A DNA stretch of 64,000 bases. It comes from Procambarus clarkii. Its lineage: Eukaryota; Arthropoda; Malacostraca; Decapoda; Cambaridae. Below are positions 1 to 12,483 of the stretch, piece after piece. Under the pieces are notes generated by a model. The model was not told where the DNA came from. It saw nothing but the letters and a program-made list of their open reading frames with translations, and searched no databases. A program made the position numbers and the translations under genes. How positions within the stretch are numbered: position 1 is the stretch's first letter; every line of letters begins with the position of its first letter. Location of the stretch: contig NC_091216.1 of NCBI RefSeq assembly GCF_040958095.1, positions 6,472,069 to 6,536,068 of the forward strand, given 5' to 3'.

Positions 1-330
1 CTAATAAGCTAAGTTTTCCTGAATTAATATATTTTCTCTAATTTTTTTCTTAAGAAATGATAAAGCTACCCGTTTGATTATGTATGAGGTCAATTTTTTT
101 TTATTGGAGTTAAAATTAACGTTGATATATGACCGAACCTAACCAACCCTACCTAACCTAACCTAACCTATCTCTATAGGTTAGGTTAGGTTAGGTAGCC
201 GAAAAAGTTAGGTTAGGTTAGGTTAGGTAGGTTAGGTAGTCGAAAAACAATTAATTCATGAAAACTTGGCTTATTAGGCAAATTTGGCCATGCATAGTAG
301 GCATAGAAGAGCGTTCTGGCTACTAGGTAC

Positions 331-333
<3 letters not shown>
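1..333. repeat. Foldback repeat copy 1 (left end outside window)
   Basis: Palindromic element. Its right arm (about 249-333, ending GTACTAGG-like then GTACGAC) is the inverse of the left arm, which begins outside the window. The core (about 140-235) holds CCTAA and TTAGG pentamers in opposite orientations around a short centre. The element abuts an (AT)n tract. A second, complete copy lies at 1615-2002. No coding capacity is visible, so it is a non-autonomous foldback or MITE-type repeat; its family is not recognised. Confidence 0.7.

Positions 334-419
<86 letters not shown>
334..419. repeat. (AT)n microsatellite
   Basis: Almost pure TA dinucleotides directly abutting the right end of the first foldback repeat. 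Reading frames through it give Ile-Tyr runs, which are artefacts. Confidence 0.95.
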
Positions 420-422
<3 letters not shown>

Positions 423-455
423 TATATTTTGGTAGCAGTCTTTCCTGTAGACATA

Positions 456-2002
<1,547 letters not shown>

Positions 2003-2073
<71 letters not shown>
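2003..2073. repeat. (AT)n microsatellite
   Basis: TA dinucleotides abutting the right end of the second foldback repeat. Confidence 0.95.
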
Positions 2074-2076
<3 letters not shown>

Positions 2077-2197
2077 GGGTACCACCACTGGTGTAATTAT
2101 AGGGACCCACCGCCTCAGAGAAGGGAACACAGAGCACTCAGGGAAAAACTTGACATTTAACTCTGAATACGAAAGAGTGTTCACTTCTCCTACCACC

Positions 2198-2200
<3 letters not shown>

Positions 2201-2253
<53 letters not shown>
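2201..2253 (-). other. 53-bp poly(A) tract (minus strand) of a retroposed 3' end
   Basis: A run of 53 T on the plus strand. On the minus strand it is a poly(A) that begins 11 bp after AATAAA (2265-2270). This is the layout of a reverse-transcribed polyadenylated RNA. The non-repetitive DNA between the AT tract and this run (2074-2200) has no recognised gene. Confidence 0.7.
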
Positions 2254-2256
<3 letters not shown>

Positions 2257-2462
2257 ATGTACACTTTATTATGCAAGGTTATACAGTTACATATCTGATT
2301 TTATACAAAAAATGAACATTAAGAGGACACAAGAAAAAGTTCGCTTCCTAGAGGCTGTAGATTTCCTCGAACTCCTCCGACGCCGGGCAGGAACCGAGGA
2401 TGCAGCGGGCATTTCCCCTCTGGATCGCGACACTGAGGCGCTGAAAGAGAAAACTTGCTGCT
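2254..2462 (-). pseudogene. 3'-terminal coding end of an unidentified poly(A) retroelement
   Basis: On the minus strand a frame runs to a TAG stop at 2348-2350. Its last residues include [18 protein letters not shown], followed by a Cys-containing stretch and [10 protein letters not shown] short 3' untranslated region follows, with AATAAA at 2265-2270 and a genomic poly(A). I read this as the C-terminal tail of a non-LTR retrotransposon or of a retroposed mRNA. The alternative is the last exon of the minus-strand gene whose exons lie at 6519-6678 and 2685-2918, because an AG acceptor near 2460 would join in frame. The long genomic poly(A) argues against a native terminal exon. The family is not recognised with confidence. 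Confidence 0.4.
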
Positions 2463-2492
2463 ATAGGGTCTCTTGTGATATATGAGATATGA

Positions 2493-2605
<113 letters not shown>

Positions 2606-2684
2606 TTTTTTTTAGGTGAGGGAACAGATTAGGGGGAAATAATATGTTTAGGAAATAGACTAAAATAAGACAGTATTAACTTAC

Positions 2685-2918
2685 TTATGTCCTGGTGTGG
2701 AGGTTGAGCAGGTGTGAGGCTATGAATCCTTAACGTTGTGTTAACTGGGCGTGATAATGTCTCGTAGCCCTCCATCTGCTGGCGCTGCCGCCCTTGTTGA
2801 AGGGGCAGGGGGTGCCCGCAAGTGACATCTGCTCTCCTTAGCTCAGTGTGGGACAGATGGGATACAGACTCGATGACGTCTATCTGTTCCCTCCGTCGAT
2901 TGAGGTATGGATTATAAC
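2685..2918 (-). CDS. Candidate internal exon of an unrecognised host gene
   Basis: The minus-strand segment is bounded by an acceptor (TTGCTCCATTTCAG, ending at 2919) and a strong donor (GTAAGT, 2684-2679). It is 234 nt, open throughout, and symmetric (phase 1-1). Its predicted residues begin YNPYLNRRREQIDVIESV and include LSHTELRRADVTCGHP and a Gln-rich stretch. The frame left open by the donor at 6518 on the same strand is the one this exon needs. The interval between the two would be an intron of about 3.6 kb containing the CR1-type LINE. No family is recognised. The support is splice signals and phase only; a chance open frame of this length flanked by good sites is possible but unlikely. 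Confidence 0.45.
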
Positions 2919-3084
2919 CTGAAATGGAGCAAAATGATATTCAGCACGGGTGAATGGGAAAAATATGTTTATTATGCATGTACTCACCTAGTTGTACTCA
3001 CCTAGTTGTGTTTGCGGGGGTTGAGCTCTGGCTCTTTGGTCCCGCCTCTCAACCGTCAATCAACAGGTGTACAGATTCCTGAGC

Positions 3085-4008
3085 CTATCGGGCTCTGTCA
3101 TATCTACACTTGAAACTCTGTATGGAGTCAGCCTCCACCACATCACCCCCTAATGCATTCCATTTGTCAACCACTCTGACACTAAAAAAGTTCTTTCTAA
3201 TATCTCTGTGGCTCATTTGGGCACTCAGTTTCCACCTGTGTCCACTTGTGCGTGTTCCCCTTGTGTTAAATAGACTGTCTTTATCTACCCTATCAATCCC
3301 CTTCAGAATCTTGAATGTGGTGATCATGTCCCCCCTAACTCTTCTGTCTTCCAGCGAAGTGAGGTTTAATTCCCATAGTATCTCCTCGTAGCTCATACCC
3401 CTCAGCTCGGGAACTAGTCTGGTGGCAAACCTTTGAACCTTTTCCAGTTTAGTCTTATCCTTGACTAGATATGGACTCCATGCTGGGGCTGCATACTCCA
3501 GGATTGGCCTGACATATGTGGTATACAAAGTTCTGAATGATTCTTTACACAAGTTTCTGAATGCCGTTCGTATGTTGGCCAGCCTGGCATATGCCGCTGA
3601 TGTTATCCGCTTGATATGTGCTGCAGGAGACAGGTCTGGCGTGATATCAACCCCCAAGTCTTTTTCCTTCTCTGACTCCTGAAGAATTTCCTCTCCCAGA
3701 TGATACCTTGTATCTGGCCTCCTGCTCCCTACACCTATCTTCATTACATTACATTTGGTTGGGTTAAACTCTAACAACCATTTGTTCGACCATTCCTTCA
3801 GCTTGTCTAGGTCTTCTTGAAGCCTCAAACAGTCCTCTTCTGTTTTAATCCTTCTCATAATTTTAGCATCGTCCGCAAACATTGAGAGAAATGAATCGAT
3901 TCCCTCCGGGAGATCATTTACATATATCAGAAACAAGATAGGACCGAGTACAGAGCCCTGTGGGACTCCACTGGTGACTTCACGCCAATCGGAGGTCTCA
4001 CCCCTCAC
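3085..4008 (-). pseudogene. CR1-type ORF2, C-terminal reverse transcriptase
   Basis: 307 residues. GVPQGSVLGPILFLIYVNDL is followed by the catalytic box SMFADDAKI (FADD in place of YADD or YVDD). Downstream are WSNKWLLEFNPTKCNVMKIG, TLYTTYVRPILEYAAPAWSP, and a C-terminal SVRVVDKWNALGGDVVEADS tail, as in CR1-like RTs. The frame is offset from the upstream segment by the indel near 4000. It ends at the 3' untranslated region, about 75 bp before the 14-bp terminal repeats. Confidence 0.8.
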
Positions 4009-4366
4009 CGTAACTCTGCTTCCTATTGCTTAGATACTCCCTTATCCACTGGAGCACCTTACCAGCTACACCTGCCTGTCTCTCCAGCTTATGTACCAGC
4101 CTCTTATGCGGTACTGTGTCAAAGGCTTTCCGACAATCCAAGAAAATGCAGTCTGCCCAGCCCTCTCTTTCTTGCTTAATCTGTGTCACCTGATCGTAGA
4201 ATTCTATCAAGCCTGTAAGGCAAGATTTACCCTCCCTGAATCCATGTTGGCGATTTGTCACGAAGTCCCTTCTCTCCTGATGTGTTACCAGGTTTTTTCT
4301 CACGATTTTCTCCATCACCTTGCATGGTATACAAGTCAAGGACACTGGCCTGTAGTTCAGTGCCTC
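3998..4366 (-). pseudogene. CR1-type ORF2, central reverse transcriptase (fingers/palm)
   Basis: This is the continuation, in the same frame as the upstream segment, after the TAA at 4367. It carries NYRPVSLTC, QHGFREGKSCLTGLIEFYD and DCRKAFDTVPHKRL; the last holds the first catalytic aspartate region of RT. It ends prematurely near 3998-4008. Compared with the copy at 57877-58800 there is a net 2-nt loss just before the VTVRGETS-like stretch, which shifts the frame into the next segment. Confidence 0.75.
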
Positions 4367-6172
4367 TTACCTGTCGCCCTTTTTGTATATTGGGACCACA
4401 TTCGCCGTCTTCCATATTTCTGGTAGGTCTCCCGTCTCTAGTGACTTACTATACACTATGGAGAGTGGCCAGCAAAGTGCCTCTGCACACTCTTTCAGTA
4501 CCCATGGTGAGATCCCATCTGGACCAACAGCCTTTCTAACATCCAGATCCAGCAGGTGTCTCTTGACTTCTTCTCTCGTAATTTCGAACTCCTCCAAGGC
4601 CGCCTGGTTTACCTCCCTTTCTCCTAGCACAGTGACCTCACCCTGTTCTATTGTGAAGACCTCCTGGAACCTCTTGTTGAGTTCCTCACACACCTCTCTG
4701 TCATTCTCTGTATACCTGTCCTCGCCTGTTCTAAGTTTCAATACCTGTTCTTTCACTGTTGTTTTCCTTCTGATGTGACTGTGGAGTAGCTTTGGTTCGG
4801 TCTTGGCTTTGTTTGCTATATCATTTTCAAAATTTTTCTCTGCTTCTCTTCTCACCCTGACGTACTCATTCCTGGTTCTCTGGTATCTCTCTCTGCTTTC
4901 TGGTGTTCTGTTATTCTGGAAGTTCCTCCACGCCTTTTTGTTCAGTTTCTTCGCTTCCATACATGCCCTATTATACCATGGATTCTTCTGTTGCTTCTCG
5001 GATTTTTCCCTTTGGGCCGGGATGAACCTGTTTACTGCCTCCTGACACTTTTGGGTAACATAGTCCATCATACCCTGTACAGACTTGTCTCTGAGGTCTG
5101 TGTCCCAAGGTATTTCACTTAGGAAACTTCTCATCTGTTCAAAATTCCCCTTTCGGTATGCCAGCCTTTTGATTCCTAGTTCTTTTTGGGGGGAGATAAG
5201 TCCTAGTTCTACCAGGTACTCAAAGTTCAATACACTGTGGTCACTCATTCCCAAGGGCGCTTCCATCTTAACTTCCCTTATATCCCATTCGTTTAGGGTA
5301 AATATCAAATCAAGCATTGCTGGTTCATCTTCTCCTCTCATTCTTGTTGGTTCTTTGGTGTGCTGGCTTAGAAAGTTTCTTGTTGCCACGTCCAGCAGCT
5401 TAGCTCTCCATGTTTCTGGTCCTCCATGCGGGTCTCTGTTCTTCCAATCTATCTTCCCATGGTTGAAGTCTCCCATAATTAGTAGTCCAGATCCATTCCT
5501 GCTAGCAACAGAAGCTGCTCTTTCTATTATGTTAATGGTGGCCATGTTGTTTCTATCATATTCCTGTCTAGGTCTTCTGTCATTTGGTGGTGGATTATAT
5601 ATGACTGCGACTATAATTTTTTTCCCTCCATTTGTTACAGTACCTGCTATGTAGTCACTGAAACCTTCACAGCCCTGAATATCCATCTCCTCAAAATCCC
5701 AGCCTTTTCTTACCAGCAGAGCTTCACCACCCCCACCTCTTCCTTCCCTCTCTTTCCTCATAACATAATAGTCCTGTGGGAACACTGCATTTGTTATCAT
5801 TTTCGTGATCTTTGTTTCTGTGAGGGCTATTATGTCTGGGTTTTCCTCTAGTACCAGTTCTCCAAGCTCATTTGCTTTATTTGTAATTCCATTTATGTTA
5901 GTGTACATCGCTTTGAGGCTCACTTTCTTCTGTCCCTTCTCAAATCGCCTCCTTGGTGAGTGTTCTGCTGGTGGGGGAGGCTGTTCCATGGGTGTGAGGA
6001 CCTGTGAGGTGGATAACAGGGTCTCAGAGGATACTGGGATGAGGGGCGGGGGATCCAGTGAAGGGGGAGGGACAGGGAGGGTATGGGGTGAAAGGGGAGG
6101 GAGGACTCGGGAGGAGGGGAGGGGTAGAAGGGTGGGGATTGGGTGTGGGAGGAGGGAGATTTGGCTGAACAT
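4367..6172 (-). pseudogene. CR1-type ORF2, endonuclease and start of reverse transcriptase
   Basis: A frame of 601 residues from the first ATG; the frame is open to 6211 without another ATG. Residues 1 to about 85 are proline-rich. Residues about 86-335 form an exonuclease-endonuclease-phosphatase domain with visible YTN, ALTETKI, MGDFNHGKIDW, LDLIFT and SDHSVLNFEY motifs, so the catalytic set looks intact. The segment around 460-520 is a basic linker. From about 530 the reverse transcriptase begins (RKAVGPDGISPWVLK, then NVVPIYKKGDR). A TAA stop at 4367-4369 ends the frame, but the same frame continues with NYRPVSLTC directly after it, so this is a single in-frame nonsense codon. The endonuclease nicks the target and the RT copies the element RNA there. 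Confidence 0.8.
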
Positions 6173-6518
6173 TTGAGTGGGGGCAGGGAGGGTTTGGGGT
6201 AGGGGGGTTTTCTATGTGCGTTTGCTTGCTTGCAACTGGATGTAATATAGATACGAGAAGTATATTTATATATGATACCAACGTTTATGTGAAGTTTCAT
6301 TCCGACGATGTCCTCCTCGCGGGGCAGGTGAGCAATAAGGACACTTCACGGTTTTGTAAACTGAAATTGGAAAGAACATATTTAAGTGTGTGGAATGTAA
6401 TAGCCCGAAAGAGTAAATATTCTCACACTATAAGAGAGATAATAGTTTACACACGCGATATTTCACCTGTGGATGCCATAAAATGAACTGTGGAATATTA
6501 AATAAGAATAATACTCAC

Positions 6519-6678
6519 GGTTATCACAGAAAATCTGCTGACATCGCTTGCATTTGATGTCGTAATGGCCTAGGGGTGGTTTTTCACAGCTTGTGCATTG
6601 CAGCCGACATAGTTGATTTGGTGATGGTATATAAAACACACCGCATTTCATGCAGGCTGTTAAGGTTCGTCTTTCCAT
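6519..6678 (-). CDS. Candidate first coding exon, cysteine-rich (zinc-binding) N-terminus
   Basis: The minus-strand exon starts at an ATG (6678) and encodes 53 residues plus one base before a strong donor, GTGAGT (6518-6513). Cysteines at residues 9, 12, 24, 28, 31, 43, 46 and 51, including CMKC, CTSC and CKRC pairs, suggest a small zinc-binding module. The remaining phase-1 base matches the exon at 2685-2918 downstream on the same strand. The implied intron holds the CR1-type LINE. I do not recognise the protein. Without a splice it would read on for only about 18 residues. The alternative is a LINE 5' ORF with a fortuitous donor. Confidence 0.45.
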
Positions 6679-7506
6679 GACACGGAGCTGTATGGTGTGT
6701 GTGTGTGTAGCGAATGAAGACTCGCAGTGAACTAACGGCGCGTTTGTGTGTGAGGGGGAGGGAAACGACCCCGGTCAAATGAGAAGTGATTGATGGTTGG
6801 CAGGTGATGGCCTGCTGGTGGAAGTATGAACGTCGCCCCTCCTTAACGAATTCGCAGTGGATAGAGAGCCATGCTGGGGTGAACATCTCCAGACTACTCT
6901 GAAGACATCGAAAAAACATTAAGGCAAATGGGCCACATCCCTCCTGCTAGACTCTGCTCTCTCCTACCCTCCTCCTCTCTCACTTCCGGCTGTGTGCATA
7001 GCTCCCAGAAAATAATGGATGTCAAAACCACAAATGTCCCTAAGCACTCTCATGCCGAAGGGAAGCTCCCCTCACCCCCTCACCCATCCCCCACCCCAAA
7101 CAACATATCCGCCTATGTTGGGACCCCTCACACCTACACACAGCCTATACATAGCTTTACTTACTATCATCAAAACTATTATCTACACACAGGATTAAGC
7201 CTACGGCAAACACACATACATATATAAGTACTCTTTCCACATATTCCACTCATATCCTCGTATTTCTTACTCTATCACATAGCCCACATACTCTCCTACC
7301 CCCAAACAACATGCCCCCCCCATCTTTCCTGACCGCATACCCAAACACCGGACGCTCACACGCGTCCGACATGCCACAACTTCCGGGAAACTTCCCTTGC
7401 GCTCCACCTGGCCAGATGGCGTGCGTCGCTCTAGTCACGGGGGTCCCCCCCCCCCCGCACCAGATGGCGCGCGTCGCTCTAGTCACATATTACACTACTC
7501 CTGTTA
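6679..7506. other. Sequence without recognised gene; short direct repeat
   Basis: This is the stretch upstream (minus sense) of the candidate first exon. It would contain any promoter and 5' untranslated region of that gene, but no clear TATA or initiator was identified. It includes a C-rich tract (about 7068-7105) and two 27-bp direct repeats containing CCAGATGGCG (7412-7438 and 7460-7486, period 48) separated by a run of C. Confidence 0.5.
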
Positions 7507-8734
7507 TCTTCCAGGCAATGCCCGTGCACGCTAAGATTATTGCAATGGTCCCTGGTGCCTTCCGAGCGATGTTTGTGCAAGCTAATATCACTGCCAGGGT
7601 CCCTTGTGCTATCTAGACGATAACGGTATTTCGTGAGATCATTACTATGGTCCCAGGTGCCATCCAAGCGATAACTGTGCATGCTGATTTTATTGCCAAG
7701 TTCCCTGGAGTCTTCCAGATGATAAATGCGCACGCTGAGATCATTGCCATGGTTCCGGGTGCCTTCCAGGCGTTAAATGTGCATGCTAAGTTCATTGCCA
7801 TATATCTGGTGCCCTCCAGGCGATGATTGTGCACGTTACGATCATTACCATGGTCCTTGGAGCCTTCCTTGTAATGAATATGCACGCTGACAGCATTGTA
7901 ATGGTCTCTAGTGCTTTCCAGACGATGACTCTGCTCGCTAAGAGCAATCGTCTTTGGAGCCTTCCTGGCAATTACTGTGCACGCTAAGATCATTGCAATT
8001 GTTCCTGGTTCCTTCCAGGCGAAGACTGTGCATCCTAATATTAGGGTCATGGTCCCTGATGCCTTCCAGCCGATACCTGTGAACGCTGAGATCATTGAAA
8101 AGGTCCTAGGTTTCTTTTATGCGATGACTGTGTACGCTGTGATCATTGCCATGGTCTCGGGTGCCGTCCAGGCGATGATGTGCACGCTAAGATCATTCCC
8201 GTGGTTCCTTGTGCTTTCTAGGTGATTACTCTGCACACTAAGATCATTGCAATGGTCCCTGGTTCCTTCCAGGTGATGACTGTCTATGCTGAGATCATTG
8301 CCACGGTCCCTGAAGCCTTCCAGGCGTTGACTATGCAAGCTAAGATCATTGCAAGGGCCCCTGGAGTCTTACAGGTGAGGACTGTGCACGCTGAGATCAT
8401 TTTCATGGTCCTTGGAACCTTCCAGGCGATGAGTGTGCAGGCTAACCTCATGGCAATGGTCCCGGAAGCTTTCCCGGTATTTGATTGTTCAAGCTAAGTT
8501 CATTACAGTGATCTCAGGTGCCTTGCAGGTGATGACTGTTCATTCTGAAGTCATTGCCATGGTCCCTGGAGCTTTCCAGGTGAGGACTGTGCACGCTGAG
8601 ATCATTGCATGGTCCCTGGAACCTTCTAGGTGATTATTTTGCATGCAAAGATCAATATATTGGTCCCTGGTGCTTTCCAGCGATGACTGTTCCTGCTAAG
8701 ATTATTGCCATGATACCTGGAGCCTTCAGACAAT
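7507..8734. repeat. 51-bp minisatellite, block 1
   Basis: Degenerate tandem units of about 51 bp with recurring segments ATCATTGCCATGGTCCCTGG, GCCTTCCAGGCGATGACTGT and GCACGCTGAG. Because 51 is a multiple of three, several frames on both strands stay open for 60-160 codons (a 17-residue repeat). Copies are too diverged and too often frame-shifted to be a coding gene. Confidence 0.85.
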
Positions 8735-8887
8735 GCACACTAGGAGTCACACTAACGTGGCTGAAATACGTTGACCAGACCACACACTAGAAAGTGGAGG
8801 GATGACGACGTTTCGGTCCGTCCATTGTGTCACAGTCATTCTCAAGTCAATTGTGACTTGAGAATGACTGTGAATGAATATGAATGA
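8735..8887. mobile_element. Insert in the 51-bp minisatellite with a perfect hairpin
   Basis: About 150 bp unrelated to the surrounding minisatellite. It contains GACGACGTTTCGGTCCGTCC, a stretch I associate with dispersed decapod repeats (from memory, unchecked). It ends in a perfect inverted repeat with 19-bp arms, 8831-8849 and 8854-8872, around a 4-bp loop. Confidence 0.5.
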
Positions 8888-10030
8888 AAATGAATGTGCA
8901 TGTTAAGATCATTACCATGGTCCCTGGAGCCCTCAAGAATGTGCATTCAATGACAATGACGAATGTGCACTGCTAAATTTATTACGATGAACACCCGGTG
9001 CCTTCCAGGTGATGGTTGTGCATGCTGAGATCATTTCCATGGTCTATGGGGCCTTCCAGACGATGCCTGTGCACGCTAGGATCATTGTTATGGCATCTGG
9101 AGCCTTAAAAGTGAGGACTGTGAACGCTGAGATCATTACCATGGTCCCATGAACCTTCCAGGAGATGGATATGCACGCTGATATCATTGTTATAGTCTCG
9201 GGTGCCTTCTTGGCAATGATGTACATGCTAAGATCATTCCCATGGGTCTTTGTGTCTTCTAGGTGATTACTGTGCACACTAAGATCATTGCCATGGTCCC
9301 TGGAGCCTTCCAGACGATGATTGTGCATGATGAGATCATTGTCAAGGTCACTTGTGCCTTCCAGGCAATAACTGTGCATGTTAAAATCATTAACAAGGTC
9401 CCTGGAGCCTTCAGGTTATGAAAGATCATTTACGATAATTTCCAATATTCTTTGAAGTCTTCCAGGCAATGATTGTGCACGCTAAAGATCATAACAATGG
9501 TCCGTGCAACTTTCCAGGGAATTAATGTGCACGCTGCGTCCATTGTAATGGTTCTTAGTGCCTTCCAGGCGATGCCTGTGTACGCTAAGGTCATTGTCAT
9601 TGTCCCTGGTTCCTCCCAGGCGATGACTCTGCACGCTAATATCAGTGTCATGGTCCAGGGTGCCTTCTAGGCGATTAATGTGCACAGTAAGATCACTGCG
9701 ATGGTCCCCGGAGCCTTCCAGGCTATGATTGTGAACGCTAACATCATTGCCATGGTCCCGGGAGTTTTCAATGCGATGACTATGCTCGCTAATTTCATTA
9801 CAATGGCCCCTGAAACCTTCCAGGCGATGACTATGCACGGAACGATCATTACAATGGTCCCTTGAACCATACAGGTGATGACTATGCACGGTATGATCAT
9901 TGCAATGGTTCTTGGTGGCTTCCAGGCGATACCTGTGCAGGTTGTGATAAATAAGTAGAGCCTTCCAGGTGATAACTGTGCACGCAGTGATCTTTTCAAT
10001 GTTCCCGGGTGCCTTCCATGCGAGCATGAA
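8888..10030. repeat. 51-bp minisatellite, block 2
   Basis: The same 51-bp unit continues after the insert, with GCCTTCCAGG and GTGCACGCTA segments recurring. It fades into a degenerate AT-richer stretch (10031-10227) with repeated CATGAGTATTATAG. Confidence 0.85.
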
Positions 10031-10227
10031 AGTGAAGGCTGCTTGATTATTAAAATCTTGGATCAATAGTGAGCGAGCTGCATGAGTATTATAGTAGTTG
10101 AGTATGAATATGAGCATGATGCATAATATTCATCTGTATGAATGTTGTGGATCATGAATGTGTTGACTGTCTGAGTATTATAGTCGTGTAGCATGACAGT
10201 GAGGGCAGCATGAGTATTATAGATGCG

Positions 10228-12483
10228 TAACTATAACCCAAGTTTATGACCTTGGGTCAGTTATAACCCTGGGCCAGTTATAACCCTGGGTCAGTTATAA
10301 CCCTGGGTCAGTTATAACCCTGGGCCAGTTATAACCCTGGGTCAGTTATAACCCTGGGTCAGTTATAACCCTGGGTCAGTTATAACCCTGGGTCAGTTAT
10401 AACCCTGGGCCAGTTATAACCCTGGGTCAGTTATAACCCTGGGTCAGTTATAACCCTGGGTCAGTTATAACCCTGGGTCAGTTATAACCATGGGTCAGTT
10501 ATAACCCTGGGTCAGTTATAACCCTGGGTCAGTTATAACCCTGGGTCAGTTATAACCCTGGGTCAGTTATAACCCTGGGTCAGTTATAACCCTGGGTCAG
10601 TTATAACCCTGGGCCAGTTATAACCCTGGGTCAGTTATAACCCTGGGTCAGTTATAACCATGGGTCAGTTATAACCCTGGGTCAGTTATAACCCTGGGTC
10701 AATTATGACCTTGGGTCAGTTATAACCCTGGGTCAGTTATAACACTGGGTCAGTTATAACCACGGGTCAGTTATAACCCTGGGTCAGTTATAACCCTGGG
10801 TCAGTTATAACCCTGGGTCAGTTATAACCCTGGGTCAGTTATAACCCTGGGTCAGTTATAACCATGGGTCAGTTATAACCCTGGGTCAGTTATAACCCTG
10901 GGTCAGTTATAACCCTGGGTCAGTTATAACCCTGGGTCAGTTATAACCATGGGTCAGTTATAACCCTGGGTCAGTTATAACCCTGGGTCAGTTATATCCT
11001 TTGGTCAGTTATAACCCTGGGTCAGTTATAACCCTGGGTCAGTTATAACCTTGGGTCAGTTATAACCCTGGGTCAGTTATAACCCTGGGTCAGTTATAAC
11101 CTTGGGTCAGTTATAACCCTGGGTCAGTTATAACCCTGGGTCAGTTATAACCCTGGGTCAGTTATAACACTGGGTCAGTTATATCTCTGGGTCAGTTATA
11201 ACCCTGGGTCAGTTATATCCCTGGGACAGTTATGACCCTGGGTCAGTTATAACCCTGGGTCAGTTATATCCCTGGGTCAGTTATAACACCGGGTCAGTTA
11301 TAACCCTGGGTCAGTCATGACCCTGGGTCAGATATAACCCTGGGTCAGTTATAACCCAGGGTCAGTTATAACCCTGGGTCAGTTATAACCCTGGGTCAGT
11401 TATAACACTGGGTCAGTTATAACCCTGGGTCAGTTATAACACTGGGTCAGTTACAACCCTGGGTCAGTTATAACCCTGGGTCAGTTATATCCCTGGGACA
11501 GTTATGACCCTGGGTCAGTTATAACCCTGGGTCAGTTATATCCCTGGGTCAGTTATAACACCGGGTCAGTTATAACTCTGGGTCATTCATGACCCTGGGT
11601 CAGATATAACCCTGGGTCAGTTATAACCCTGGGTTAGTTATAACCCTGGGTCAGTTATATCCCTGGGTCAGTTATAACACTGGGTCAGTTATAACCCTGG
11701 GTCAGTTATAACACTGGGTCAGTTACAACCCTGGGTCAGTTATAACCCTGGGTCAGTTATATCCCTGGGTCAGTTATAACCCTGGGTCAGTTATATACCT
11801 GGGTCAGTTATAACCCTGGGTCAGTTATAACCCTGGGTCAGTTATAACACTGGGTCAGTTATAACCCTGGGTCAGTTATATACCTGGGTCAGTTATAACC
11901 CTGGGTCAGTTATAACACTGGGTCAGTTATAACCCTGGGTCAGTTATAACCTTGGATCAGTTATAACCCTGGGTCAGTTATAACCCTGGGTCAGTTATAA
12001 CCCTGGGTCAGTTATATCCCTGGGTCAGTTATAACCATGGGTCAGTTATATCCCTGGGACAGTTATGACCCTGGGTCAGTTATAACCCTGGGTCAGTTAT
12101 AACCCTGGGTCAGTTATAACCCTGGGTCAGTTATATCCCTGGGTCAGTTATAACCCTGGGTCAGTTATAACCCTGGGTCAGTTATATCCCTGGGTCAGTT
12201 ATAACACCGGGTCAGTTATAACCCTGGGTCAGTCATGACCCTGGGTCAGATATAACCCTGGGTCAGTTATAAGACTGGGTCAGTTATAACCCTGGGTCAG
12301 TTATATCCCTGAGTCAATTATAACCTTGGGTCAATTATAACCTTGGGTCAGTTATAACCCTGGGTCAGTTATAACCCTGGGTCAGTTATAACCCTGGGTC
12401 AGTTATAACCCTGGGTCAGTTATAACCCTGGGTCAGTTATAACCCTGGGTCAGTTATAACCCTGGGTCAGTTATAACCTTGGG
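10228..12483. repeat. 17-bp minisatellite, block 1
   Basis: More than 100 units of CCCTGGGTCAGTTATAA with point variants (for example CCATGGG, TATATCC, CACTGGG) and strict 17-bp spacing. Not coding: 17 is not a multiple of three and TAA recurs in every unit. Confidence 0.97.

Larger units (their letters stand above)
2976..6211 (-). mobile_element. CR1-type non-LTR retrotransposon, nearly full ORF2
   Basis: The element encodes an endonuclease and reverse transcriptase on the minus strand. Its 3' end is not a poly(A): it finishes in a tandem 14-bp unit (TACTCACCTAGTTG on the plus strand, twice at about 2981-3008), like the short terminal repeats of CR1/L2-type LINEs. A second, 5'-truncated copy of the family is at 57686-58905. 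The 5' limit is uncertain; the open frame begins after a stop at 6212-6214. The copy lies in the putative intron between two candidate exons on the same strand. Confidence 0.8.

Noticed and set aside
2074..2200. Possible coding segment before the poly(T) run, with a frame through GGTGGTAGGAGAAGTGAAC
   Set aside because: The frame leads straight into an AT microsatellite, and the piece looks like a dispersed non-coding repeat.
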